From Pristionchus mayeri (Eukaryota; Nematoda; Chromadorea; Rhabditida; Neodiplogasteridae): 64,000 bases of DNA. Location of the stretch: contig BTRK01000003.1 in NCBI GenBank assembly GCA_036245805.1, forward strand, positions 5,394,001 through 5,458,000. The letters are read 5' to 3'. Below, piece after piece: positions 46,901 through 56,755 of the stretch; position 1 is the stretch's first letter; each line of letters begins with the position of its first letter. The notes below the pieces were generated by a model. The model worked only from the letters and a program-made list of their open reading frames with translations. It ran no database searches and had not been told where the DNA came from. Position numbers and translations under genes: made by a program.

Positions 46901-49900
46901 ATCGATAACTTACTATTATCTCTTTCTCTACAGGGTCAGCCCATCTCGCTCTCCTCGATCGCAGCCGACAGCGTGCTTGTATGGCACGAAGACGCGGCCG
47001 GCCGCACCACGGAGTTCGGCAGGGGTACGGTAGACTTTAAACGAGGGTGTGGGAGATCTCGGCGTGCTTACATTAGACTTCAACAGGAGTACGGTAGTGA
47101 GTGGAGGAAAAACAAGACGTTGTTTGGCGCAAGCAGTTGCCCAATTACTCACAAACATGGGCAAACCTCATGTGATGAAATCGATCAATTATACAGTACT
47201 CGCAAAATAAGTTTGTTTGCAGCATTTCCTCGACTCGAACCAGAATCAACTGAGCACAGGCTTCTCCGATGTGTACAGGAGTGCTACGATCTCGACCGAC
47301 AGTGAGTCTTGCGGTTACGGTAGATATCGATTGCTTATGCGTTACGGTAGACTTCCAATTATCGATCGATTGCTTCTTAGGTGCGACGAGGTGATCGACG
47401 CGCACCGGATGGCAGTGCAGATTGCGAAGAAGAACGTGGACAGGGTGAGTGGGTTAGGATCAGACTATCCTCGTTTTTACGTGACTTCTCGCATTATCTG
47501 ACTGGAGAGAGATCAGGGAAATGAATACAATTTACACAGTTATACTGAACCGATTAGATCAGTTTGAGTGTATGATTAACGTAAATCTCTTCACCGGTAT
47601 ACTATTGGGGTGTCCGGAAAGTTCGTATAATGCTTCGGAAAAAAGTCAGTTCGCGATCAAATGCAGTGATTGCGCAATCTGTTTGTCAGCAATGTATTGC
47701 ATCATTCTGACGTTGAGTAGTGAGAGGATTTAATCAGTCTCCTAGTTGCTACATTGATTCTTGTGATGGTCATCTCTACCTCCGAGCAGTTTTACTTCAT
47801 TACTACCGTCTTGGCCGATCCGTGAAGGAGGCCCACTCTGCCCTGGCCCAGTCGGAAGGAGCTGACGCCCCCTCCATACCCTTCTGCTATAAGTGGTTCT
47901 CCCGCTTCAAGAAAGGGGAGTTTGGTCTCGATGATCAACCCCGCTCTGGACGCCCTCTCTCCCTCGATCAGCCTCTCGTTCTCCGCATACTGAAGCGCAA
48001 GCCCATGGTCAGTGTGCGTGAGTTGAAGAAGGATACTGGCACTCCCAGATCAACGGTGTCCGATATCCTTCATCGATCTGATAAGAAGCCGAAACTCCCA
48101 CAAGTGATTCCACATGACCTCTCCCCCGAACAGCTGAAAAATCGTGTTCAAGTCTGTCGGGACTTACTCCATCGTAGATCCAATCTTCGATGGGTCAATT
48201 CCATCATCGCTACAGATGAGAAGTGGATCACGTACGATAACCCTGTGAGGAGACTGCAATGTGTGGATGCAGATGAGAAGCCCACGCCCGTCCCGAAGAA
48301 GGAAGAACACGGAAGGAAGGAACTCCTCTGCTTCTTCTTCTCAGTGCTCGGTCCCATCTACTGGGAGGTCCTCGCCCCTGGCACCAGCATCAATGCCGAC
48401 CTCTTCTCTGAACAACTGCAAGATGTCGCGATCAGAGTCCCTCCCAGACTAATGAACCAGGGCAAAATTCTTCTTCTGATGGACAATGCTCGCCCACATC
48501 GAGCGAAGATGACCCAGAAGAAAATGGACGAGCTAAAGATTGAGAGGATTCCCCATCCACCGTATTCCCAGGATCTCTCCCCATGCGACTACCACTGCTT
48601 CCGCTCTCTCTCTGACTTCTGCAAAGGAAAGAAGTTCAAGAATCGAGATGAAGTTGTGAGGGCTTTCATGAACTGGTCTCGAAGAATTCTGGAAGAGAGG
48701 AATCGAGACCCTGCCCAATAGCTGGAGGGAGGTAGTGAGAAAGAAGGGGGCATACATTGGTCACTGAGAATTGTAAAGCATTGAATAAAAAATAAAAACA
48801 AAAAATTATACGAACTTTCCGGACACCCCAATAGTTTGCAATTTTTTGGACTAGTGTGTTTCGCGATGCAGGCACTACTCATATGACTTCCTGATTCTCA
48901 GAGGCACTATTGTCCAGGGCGCCTTGTTTTTAAACAAGCAACATATAAACAATTTGACAAATGAACCCGCGAGTTCCGTGCTGTGGCATTTCTTTCTATA
49001 CGTTGACTTTGGGCGGTTCGTTGATTGATAGCATGGTCGTTTTTCAATAATATTTAGTTATTGTATAATAACTAACTTTTAATCTCCAGGTGATCGCTCG
49101 TACGCAGGAACTCAAGCAGTGGCTGCACTCCATTGACAGGAATGAGAAGGTGGTTCTTATTTATTTGATTGAAAATTCATTTATGTTCTTGATAGCCCCG
49201 ATATTACTGACTGCCTCGGTTTATACACTGCTTTAATCTAGGTGTGAAACAGCGAATCATAGTCCGCGAAAGTATTTTTTTGAGCTTGCCCGGACAGGTT
49301 GTTTCGGGCTGCACAGTTTCAAGTTGTAGCGAGCGTTTGGCTGCACTTCGATCCTCCTTTCTCCCGTTCTTCCAATATTAAAAAAAATCGTATTCTCATA
49401 ATTAAAATACGATTGTATGCTGCAATCCTGTTGTTTCACTCGTATCGCATTCAGCAAAAGGATAGTTGCCATTGATGTTTCTTATTCTTTCCTTTTTTAT
49501 AAAATATGAGGAGCAAAAAAGCCCGGGAAAATGTATCCTGTCCGCTCCTCGTTCAACTATTGTTTGAATTCAAGCAGTAAATTAAGCTCACAAATTTCAG
49601 CACGCTGCTTCTACTGCAGCAGTCGCTTCGGTGATGCAGTCGCGCAACAAGGAGATGCTGGATAGACTACAACCGTGTCCCGTGGAGACGGAGGCAAGGA
49701 GAAGTGAGTGGATACGGTATCGATTGTTGAGGCATTACGGTAACGAGTTAGATAGGTTTTCCATCTGTAGGTGCAGCTATTTTTGTGGAAATTGCATACA
49801 GTATCACGTTAAAGTGCGTAGTTAGTATTTGCACCTGAAGAGCGATTCTTTTTTGAGTTACGGTAGAATATGGCAGAGTACGGTAACAAATATCGGTTGC

Positions 49901-52900
49901 AGGAGAGGTGGAGGCGTGCGCTGACTTGGCGCGGCAGCTGTCTGCGTGCGCCGCCGCGTGGAAGCCTCTCAACGATCGACCAATCGCGAACTGGCAGGGT
50001 GAGGAGTACGGTGGTTGAAATGTTACGGTAGATTGTGAGACACGTGTAGGTTTACAAAGCAACGATGAGACACGGTTGTTCGAAAAATAGGGAGTAGAGC
50101 TGCTAAATTTGGACGCTTTTCCTGGATTATCATAACATTTATTATTACGATAACTGCGCGTGCTTTTAAGAAATATCACGCTGCAAATATGCTATGTTCA
50201 TGAAGTTGACGATTGAGAAAGTAGATCTTTATCGTTGTACTTTGTTTATTAAATAGTCACTACTGTTACATACTTTTTTGTATATTTGAAATATGCAATT
50301 AAGCCTGGTATATCATATTTCTTTAGGCTCGCAGAATTGGAGCACGGGGGTACGAGTTTCAGCATTACATTATTAGTAGTGCACTTTCGGGTTTTCGATT
50401 TGTGATCAACATCTGTGCATAATAAGAATATTAAAATTACCGTTTCTGACATTTATTCTCTTTTCGACGATGGAGCATTAAAGTAGTGGACCAGCACTAG
50501 TAGTCACAATGTACGGGAACTAGGTCGGATGAGAACTACCGTTCATGCCGCCTTTGATATATCAAAGGCTGCATGACGTCATAGTTCTCGTCCGACCTAG
50601 TGCCAAATGTATGGCTTGCATTTATTTAAAAACCAGTCCGGTGAATTTGAGATAATCTCGAGGGTGCGAGTTTCAATATTACATTAGTAGCAATGCGTGT
50701 TCGGATTTTCAATCTCTTCTCTGGCGCCCTGCTTTGTAATAAATATTTAAATTACCGTTCCTTTCTTCATTCGCTCCTTCCATTTCAACAATTAAGAAAT
50801 AATAACTGTTGTTCCTTCCGTTGCTAGTCATTATGTACGCTTAGTTATGTTTTCGACCAATCATTCACATTTTAGACCTCGAGGTTGCGAGTTTCACTAT
50901 CATATTATTGCCTGTGAAGGTTCCGACATTCAATTACTCTTTGCCGGTCGTTACAATAAAAATCCTATCCAGAAACACGAGAGATATAGAAAGAAGATGG
51001 TCATTTCTCTCATAACTCTTGCCGAGAGCCGCAACGACTAATTCACAATTTTCTGTACACATTTCTTATCTCAGATTCGCTGCATCGTCTCTGTGCTCGT
51101 ATCGCCGATTCCTCCCATTCTCGAACCAGCTTCGAAATGGACGTCAAGTGGGCTGGAACGATGAAGAAACGAGTACAGGATCGACTCGAGGAGCTGAAGG
51201 TATACGTTAGGGATACGGTAGCAGGATACGGTATCGATTGTTGTCGGAGATCGTGAAATGTTCGCCATATGACGGGTCAAGAAGGATATGTATGATTTAT
51301 GGTCGGATGGGGTTGAAGTGGTTGATAGACTGTTATGATGAGAATTTAAGTGGTTACAGTATCCAATAAATCGATATCCAATGCAGGCCGCAGCCTCGGG
51401 TCGCGTGACGAAGGAGCACGGAATCGCGCACGTGATCAGGTATATGGTGGATGGGAAGGATACGGTAGATAGATAGTACTGTAGCTGTTGGTATTCCTTA
51501 TTGGTAAAACGTTCTCTCCTCCTTATAATCATGCTAGAGAATATTCGAAAGAAATTGAAGCAGTGCTGAAACGTGGTAGATGCGGGAGGTTTAAATGAAT
51601 TGAGAACAGTATGTGATCAGAAATCGGGGAATGTTTAGGAAGGTATGTGAGGACGGGCGCTGAAGAGGAATTTATTGTTTTTTACACATATTATACCCCT
51701 CGTACTACCACAACAGAGAGATATCGTGGGAAGTAGAGTTGAAACGAGGTAGCTCGTGTTGAGGTCGAACAATGGAAAGTGAAATCATGGATGTTGGGCC
51801 AAGCAGTGGTTTGATAACGCCGGCTTTATTGATCTTAATATTGTGCTGTCAATCGGTACAAAACTGAAAATCTTAATCCCGAGCGGAGAAGTATAATCTG
51901 TGAAGCATGATATATTTGGGTAAGGCAATGAACGAGCACTGTCTTGTGCCAATTAGCTGTGGTGACGCGATGAGAATTTTGCGAATATAATCACACGAAT
52001 ATAATTAATAATAGGAAATGCATCAAGTAATGATAAGAGGGATCAATGAACCAAAATATTTCTTGGTTTCAAAAAAAAATTTCTTGGTGGACACTGGTTT
52101 CAGCCACTCTTAATCTTTTTCGTATATGAGAGGAATCGCGAGAGAATCGACCACGCGGCGGCGGTAGGATTCAAGTTTGTCCGATGCCGCTATAATTTTG
52201 GTTATAAGTATTTCAAATGGTGCTCTTTTAAACTGCGTCGTCAGAATTTTGATATCTGTCGTCATCGTCGAGATTCAGAAGGCCAAAGTTGGGACTATCA
52301 CTTTTCGACAGTCAAATCGGGATCACATAAATGATCATAAAAACGTTTAAAATAAATATAGAAGGTCGTTATTTTTTTCCAAAGATAGCTACCATCATGG
52401 GCTATAACTTTCATGTTGACGTTATCATTCGTGGATCACACCATGGTGCGGAGCGGTCGGGAGAACCAAAAATTTCGTAACTTTGGAAATCGGAAATGCC
52501 TTTTGAGTTATCATGCTTAGGTTGTGGTACATGAATATACCTAACTTCTCGCCAAAAATTAGGGAAATCGGAGTATGGAAAAAAAGCGGGCTCAATATGG
52601 TGAAACGATCATAAAATAAGTTTCTATCTTTTCATTGAAGCTCGCTAGAGAGCCTGGAAGTTGGCCCGAAGAAGGCTAGAATCCCCCGAGAACGCGTGCT
52701 CTAACCGTCTGGCGCTCTCTCCGCCTGACCTCCCTCTCCCTCCCCTCCATTTAGCTCTCTCCTCAGTCGTTTTCTCCAAAATTCCAGGCTCTCTAGCGAG
52801 CTTCAATGAAAAGATAGAAACTTACTTTCAACAGATGAAATGTTTATCTCGTCGAGACCTACATTTCTTGCCATAAATCAGGTCGCTGTGTCTGGTTTGA

Positions 52901-54538
52901 CCTTGTGTACATTCTAGGGCCTTTCATTGGAATCCTCAGATTGAATTTCGCATTTCCAGATGCCCGCTTTTTGAGAGTCGTTTCGAGGAATGTTTTTACA
53001 TGATTTGAAACAACTTTAGTGCAATAGTGCTCTAAATTGAAGATACGGAAGTATTCTTGTCAGGAACTTATTTTGGGGTCGTTTCACCATATTGAGCCCG
53101 CTTTTTTCCATACTCCGATTTCCCCAATTTTTGGCGAGAAGTGAGGCATATACATGTACTACAACCTAAGCATGATAACTCAAAAGGTATTTCCGATTTC
53201 CAAATTTACGAAATTTTTGATTCTCCCGGCCGCTCCGCACCATGGTGTGATCCACGAATGATGAGGTCAACATGAAAGTTATAGCCCATGATGGTAGCTA
53301 TCTTTGGAAAAAAAGTAAGACCTTCTATCTTTATTTTAAACGTTTTTATGATCATTTAAGTGAGCCCGATTTGACTGTCAAAAAGTGATAGTCCCAACTT
53401 TGGCCTTCTGAATCTCGACGATGACGACAGATATCAAAATTCTGACGACTCAGTTTAAAAGAGCATCATTTGAAATACTTATAACCAAAATTATAGCGGG
53501 ATCGGACAAACTTGAATCCTACCGCCGCTAACCCCCCTAAAATGGTCGATTCTCTCGCGATTCGCCTCATATATTGAATCTCGATTACAGTGAATCTCGA
53601 TTACGTACTTGAATGAAATCATTAAGTAATATTGAGTTAAAAAACGATCACTCTATCATGAACTGACTATATTGATTACTTCTTCGGAAGCGTGGTGGCT
53701 CTCGACGTGAAGCTGAACGAGTGCGTGCGCAAGATGAAGGAGACGGCCAGTCTCGTGAGCAACATTGCCGATCAAGCCAGGGTACGGCAGTTTATCGATT
53801 GGATCTATGCTAGATTACGGTTGACTACGGTAGAATGGAGATTATCGATTTTCTTTGGATTTTATGGCTACGGTAACTAGGAATTATTGATCGATTTAAG
53901 GAGCGCGTCACTGAGTACATGCAGAACACGGCTGGCATGGACGAAGCGGTGATCAGGAGGTGAGGAAGGGATACGGTAGGGATTACGGTAGACGAGGAGT
54001 ACACGATCGAATACTGATTTTATTAATAAATGAGAGGCACAGTGTAGCCATTGTAAACTTATTTTACGGATTGCACAAACAGCGAGCTGTGGTGATCAAC
54101 GAGCAATGTAACACTGGCTTTAGTGACAAGAGTTACTGTAGATGAATCGAAGACTGACTTTCTTGCAGAAACCTGACCAATTCGGTGTCCGCTGTCTCCA
54201 TGCTGCAAAGAAATGTGGAGAAGCAAGCGGAGCTGGCGAAGAAGATGGAGGTATGTTTTTCTAGTTTTACAAGATTTTCGAAATTAGGCCACGCCCCTTT
54301 TCCAGGAATTACTATTGATTAGTTACTGTAACTCGATTCATTTCAGCAGATGCGGCTCGAATTCGTCGCGCGAGGCGGGAGCTCGCACAGTCATCATCAC
54401 GGCGAGGTTCACGCTAATGGAAGGGCGATGAATGGAACCTACAGTAATCCCGCAGTCAAGCCTACAGTAATCAACGTGAATCACACACTGAACACACTCG
54501 ATATGGAGACTATCAAACCCGCCACAACCCACTTCTAA
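37954..54538 (+). CDS. ikke-1: TBK1/IKK-epsilon-like serine/threonine kinase
   Basis: Twenty-four exons give 735 aa: 37954-38025, 38226-38360, 38718-38774, 39269-39353, 41565-41682, 43527-43605, 44127-44212, 44727-44830, 44980-45055, 45442-45572, 45863-45938, 46229-46322, 46934-47024, 47223-47301, 47381-47444, 49090-49149, 49601-49703, 49903-49998, 51075-51199, 51387-51439, 53691-53781, 53901-53959, 54169-54250, 54347-54538. The length is close to human TBK1. The kinase domain has Lys40 (SVVIKK), VVHRDIKPQNIL with Asp132, and DFG at 158-160. The activation loop RTIVGT puts Thr174 where TBK1 has Ser172. Then come LFLHPEM and CDLWSLGCTIFNAATGELPW. A ubiquitin-like and helical scaffold region follows (QKRVVLLPTLTPSMHVEV, ECYDLDRQCDEVIDAH). 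The intron before 44727 appears to end in GG instead of AG. Introns are loaded with transposons. Confidence 0.9.
39025..39228. mobile_element. MITE, CAGTGGTCGAAA family, copy B
   Basis: Bounded by CAGTGGTCGAAA and TTTTCGACCACTG. It aligns end to end with the reverse complement of copy A at 5893-6091. It sits in ikke-1 intron 3, 40 bases before an exon. Confidence 0.85.
39686..41416 (+). CDS. RTE-clade reverse transcriptase (partial, open frame)
   Basis: The 576-codon frame is uninterrupted. It contains reverse-transcriptase blocks in order: KLKNGKSPGPDKISAEML, NYRPIALLNLVYK, QAGFRKNYTTTDHI, FIDFAKAFDSVE, GVRQGDPLSPHLF, then the catalytic LRYADDIVLI (YADD) and a thumb region. The C-terminus has GRPKMRWRDEL and W-rich motifs as in C. 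elegans RTE-1. The apurinic endonuclease domain that should precede it is absent, so this is a 5'-truncated insertion. The lack of stops suggests it is young. The first Met is not a native start. Confidence 0.9.
   Translation: MFEGHLEVVRRAVEYGYSTKKALQSSQVGNTKLYQLERSDGSVANTKHEMNRVVKNFYDALFQRTRRPKRLQFKASDPFLPIIESEVKMAIRKLKNGKSPGPDKISAEMLKCASDTVINPLCTLFNTWISEESVPPKLPNSFISLIYKKGSHLEIANYRPIALLNLVYKVFTSTIDSRIERTLSQNQPPEQAGFRKNYTTTDHIFALNELICRSTEYDFPLYLVFIDFAKAFDSVEFSGVWSALCQQGVHSKIVNTMRDVYDRAEVFVKVGRSKVPIEVGRGVRQGDPLSPHLFNCVLESIFRELDWSNYGISIDGKKMNHLRYADDIVLISHNPKEISRMMDELVKESAKVGLTINKKKTVAMSNRNQTPLFIDQDQLIYVNSFIYLGVRLSFDNILLLEINRRIGSGWKAFNRFHDFLTNKCVAMGLKARVYRMCIEPALLYGCEVWSTTKKIRSRLIVAQRSMMRKMANVARMDRKTNDWLSNKVPLQDVRVRAMQRKWKWARRIVFFDDERWTQRLAQWTPWDRERLIGRPKMRWRDELARHLGVNWADKSRRYPDKWNDCMIQQARDLMLE
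39690..41446 (+). mobile_element. 5'-truncated RTE-type LINE
   Basis: A single long frame is followed immediately by a short A/T-rich simple tail (GATTTGATTTTGATTTTG), which is typical of RTE 3' ends. The endonuclease half is missing. It lies in ikke-1 intron 4 in the sense direction. The exact 5' boundary is not visible. Confidence 0.85.
41917..43473 (-). mobile_element. 5'-truncated LINE of the jockey/CR1 type
   Basis: The minus-strand reverse-transcriptase frame is open from about 43473 to 42161. Its blocks are DPNQAGFRLHRSTCTQL, YFDFKKAFDSIDHRLLL, SGVPQGSCIGPLLFILFIND, YGVYADDLKIY and a C-terminal VQRNFTRRLF and HRRLISDLLFLYK region. The 3' end, read on minus, is an ATTGA-type simple repeat at 41945-41917. 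The endonuclease is missing. It sits antisense in ikke-1 intron 5. Confidence 0.88.
43833..44100. mobile_element. Solo LTR (268 bases)
   Basis: It begins TGTTGT and ends ACAACA, perfect inverted termini of the TG...CA type. It is flanked on both sides by the same five bases, ACAAA (43828-43832 and 44101-44105). No internal retrotransposon sequence is present, so it is the product of LTR-LTR recombination. It lies in ikke-1 intron 6, ending only 26 bases before the next exon. Confidence 0.85.
47605..48831 (+). mobile_element. Tc1/mariner-family transposon, copy 3
   Basis: Both TTGGGGTGTCCGGAAAGTTC termini are present, with TA at 47603-47604 and 48832-48833. It lies in ikke-1 intron 15 in the sense direction. 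It differs from copies 1 and 2 by small deletions in the transposase. Confidence 0.95.
47765..48767 (+). pseudogene. Mariner transposase with start and 3' deletions
   Basis: Relative to copies 1 and 2, four bases are missing directly after the ATG, so the start codon is out of frame with the body. About eleven bases are missing near 48675-48685, which shifts the frame after the FMNW motif and replaces the C-terminus. The body between is open and keeps all three catalytic Asp residues (TDEKW, MDNARPH, PCDYH). The lesions differ from those in the other copies. Confidence 0.88.
50520..50600. repeat. 81-base hairpin repeat, CTAGGTCGGATGA family
   Basis: This is a nearly complete inverted repeat with ends CTAGGTCGGATGAGAACTA and its complement, folding at TTTGATATATCAAA. 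It is the cleanest member of the family seen at 6292, 7031 and 7528. It lies in ikke-1 intron 18. Confidence 0.85.
52123..53573. repeat. Giant palindrome in ikke-1 intron 20
   Basis: Arms of about 700 bases meet near 52850. The left terminus TATATGAGAGGAATCGCGAG is matched by the inverted right terminus ending at 53573. Scattered mismatches and small indels between arms suggest age or low-fidelity copying. An ORF at 52661-52876 spans the centre and is not conserved coding sequence. Confidence 0.9.
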
Positions 54539-56755
54539 TAGTCCGGTACTATCGACTACTTTGAGATACGATATTACCTTTCCATTCCCAGTTTGATACT
54601 GTAAATACTTGCTAGCCACTGACTTGAATATACGGTAACAACTTGTAAAGATTTGTCAATCTATGCACATGCCGCTCAAAGCAACCGATGCTAATCCCTA
54701 TAAAGCTTTGCCTTATTTCAATTGTACACGCGTTATTAATTAATTTTGTCAAATTATTCATATTGTACCTCTGAATCGACGATACTCCGGGTGGCTAAGG
54801 CGCGCTCAATAACTTGTAAATAATGTAACGATAAATAATGTGTCAATTGATTGGCGTGAATAAGGTAAAAGACGTTCTCTCATCTGAGATACTTGAATTG
54901 AATCTGCAAAATGCAGCGGTCAATGAAAAAATAAGAATGAAAGGAAATTGTAACTTACTGATTCCGTGTCCCACTCAATAGTCAAGTTGTCCTGAACACT
55001 GATGATCTTTAGTAATCGCTGCGTTTTGCTGTGTTAAATAATTTATAGATGTCTTCTTTGTTTCTTTATCAAGATTTAAGAGGTCGTCCGCCAGAGAACG
55101 GAAAATGGCTCGGATGGTCAAAATTCAGAAAAATCTGGAACTTTTTTCCTGAAGTCTCCTTCAAATATGTAGTTGTGCGGTAGATATGGCGAAGGTCAGA
55201 TATCAATTCTAAAAAAGTTACCGTACCGACTCCATTTTATGGCCAAAAAATCGATATCTCAAAAATACTTGAAATATAGTTTTTCTAGTGTGATTTCTCA
55301 TGTAGAAAACGAATTTCTATGTTAAACTCATCAAAAATGTGAAGTAAAAAAGTTTGAGCCCAAAAACCGATTTTTTCGATCCAAAAAGTGATAAAAACAG
55401 TCATATCTTTACAGAATATGAACCGTCTTGAACGAAAATGCTATTTTGTGAACTTCAACATGTACCGACCCTAATATATTTTTTGTAGAATGTTAAAAAT
55501 GGGGCCCGTTGGTTTTTTGTGTCCTCAAAGTCAGCTCTCAACGAAATGAGCAATTCTGGATCTCCAGTCGGAATTGACATAGACAACAGTCCTAGAAATG
55601 TAGAGCACGATGAGCTGAACATTTTATCTGTTGAAAGCGACCTTCTAGTTTTTCGTTGAAGCGCGCCACAGAGCCTAGAAGTTGGCGAAAACAACAGAGG
55701 ATGCGCGCGGGAGAACGCTAAATGGAGGGAAGGGAGAGGAGGTCAGGCGGCGAGAGCGACAGACGGTTAGAGCGCGCGCTCTCTGGGAACTCCAGTCCGT
55801 TTCTAGTCAACTTCTAGGCTCTATGGCGCGCTTCAACTAAAAGATAGAAGCTCACTTTCAACAGATAAAATATTCAGCTCATCGTGCTCTACATTTCTAG
55901 CATAAGGACTGGTGTTTATGTCAATTCCGACTGGAGATCCAGAATTGCTCATTTCGTTGAGAGCTGACTTTGAGGACACAAAAAACCAACGGGCCCCATT
56001 TTTAACATTCTACAAAAAATATCTAAGGATCAGTTGAAGTTCACAAAATATAATTTTCGTTTAAGACGGTTCATATTCTGAAAAGATATGACTGATTTTA
56101 TCACTTTTTGGATCGAAAAAATGGGTTTTTGGGCTCAAACTTTTTTACTTCGCATTTTTGATGAGTTTAACATAGACATTCGTTTTCTACACGAAAAATA
56201 ACCAGAAAAACTATATTTCAAGTATTTTTAAGATATCGATTTTTTTGGCCCCAAAATGGAGTCGGGACGGTAACTTTTTTAGAATCGATATCTCACCTTC
56301 GCCATTTCTACCGCACACCTACATATTTGAAGGAGACTTCAGGAAAAAAAGTTCCAGATTTTTCTGAATTTTGACCATCCGAGACCCCTGACCTGTTGTT
56401 ACGTTCTCTGGTGGACGACCTCTTAATAGAATCGATTACAGTTTGAGTTTATAAATGAAGTTTCTATGACCCATTCGCCTAATTCCTCATCTCTCAATTC
56501 AATTACATTCATGGATGTTCAATCTCCCATATGCTGTGATTCCGCCCACTCTCCCCCTCTTTTCGCCTCTCATTTCATCTTTTCTAATTGTTGTTTTTTC
56601 CTATTCTTTTCTATCTTTTTAATCCTTTTAATAATCATACAGCCTACATTCAGTCTCTTGATCTTTAGCAACCTCTATATATAAATGTTACCATAATTTC
56701 TCTAATTTTCGTTAGTTTTTGGCATTTAAAAGTTGACTGAAGTCTTCAGCACACA
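54539..56755. other. ikke-1 to NAXD intergenic region
   Basis: Apart from the TTAA-flanked palindrome there is roughly 0.9 kb of AT-rich sequence without a gene. A likely trans-splice acceptor (GTCTTCAG, ending 56749) precedes the NAXD ATG by 6 bases. Removing the insertion would bring the two same-strand genes to under 1 kb apart. Confidence 0.6.
55080..56422. mobile_element. TTAA-flanked palindromic element
   Basis: The two arms (about 670 bases each) are inverted copies. Termini GAGGTCGTCC and GGACGACCTC are directly flanked by TTAA at 55076-55079 and 56423-56426, the target preference of piggyBac-type transposases. There is no transposase inside. It lies between ikke-1 and the NAXD gene and accounts for most of that interval. 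Confidence 0.88.

Noticed and set aside
47223..47301. Alternative frame of ikke-1 exon 14 (HFLDSNQNQLSTGFSDVYRS)
   Set aside because: It looks protein-like, but the phase from the previous exon and the next exon (QCDEVIDAH) require the other frame; the alternative meets a stop.
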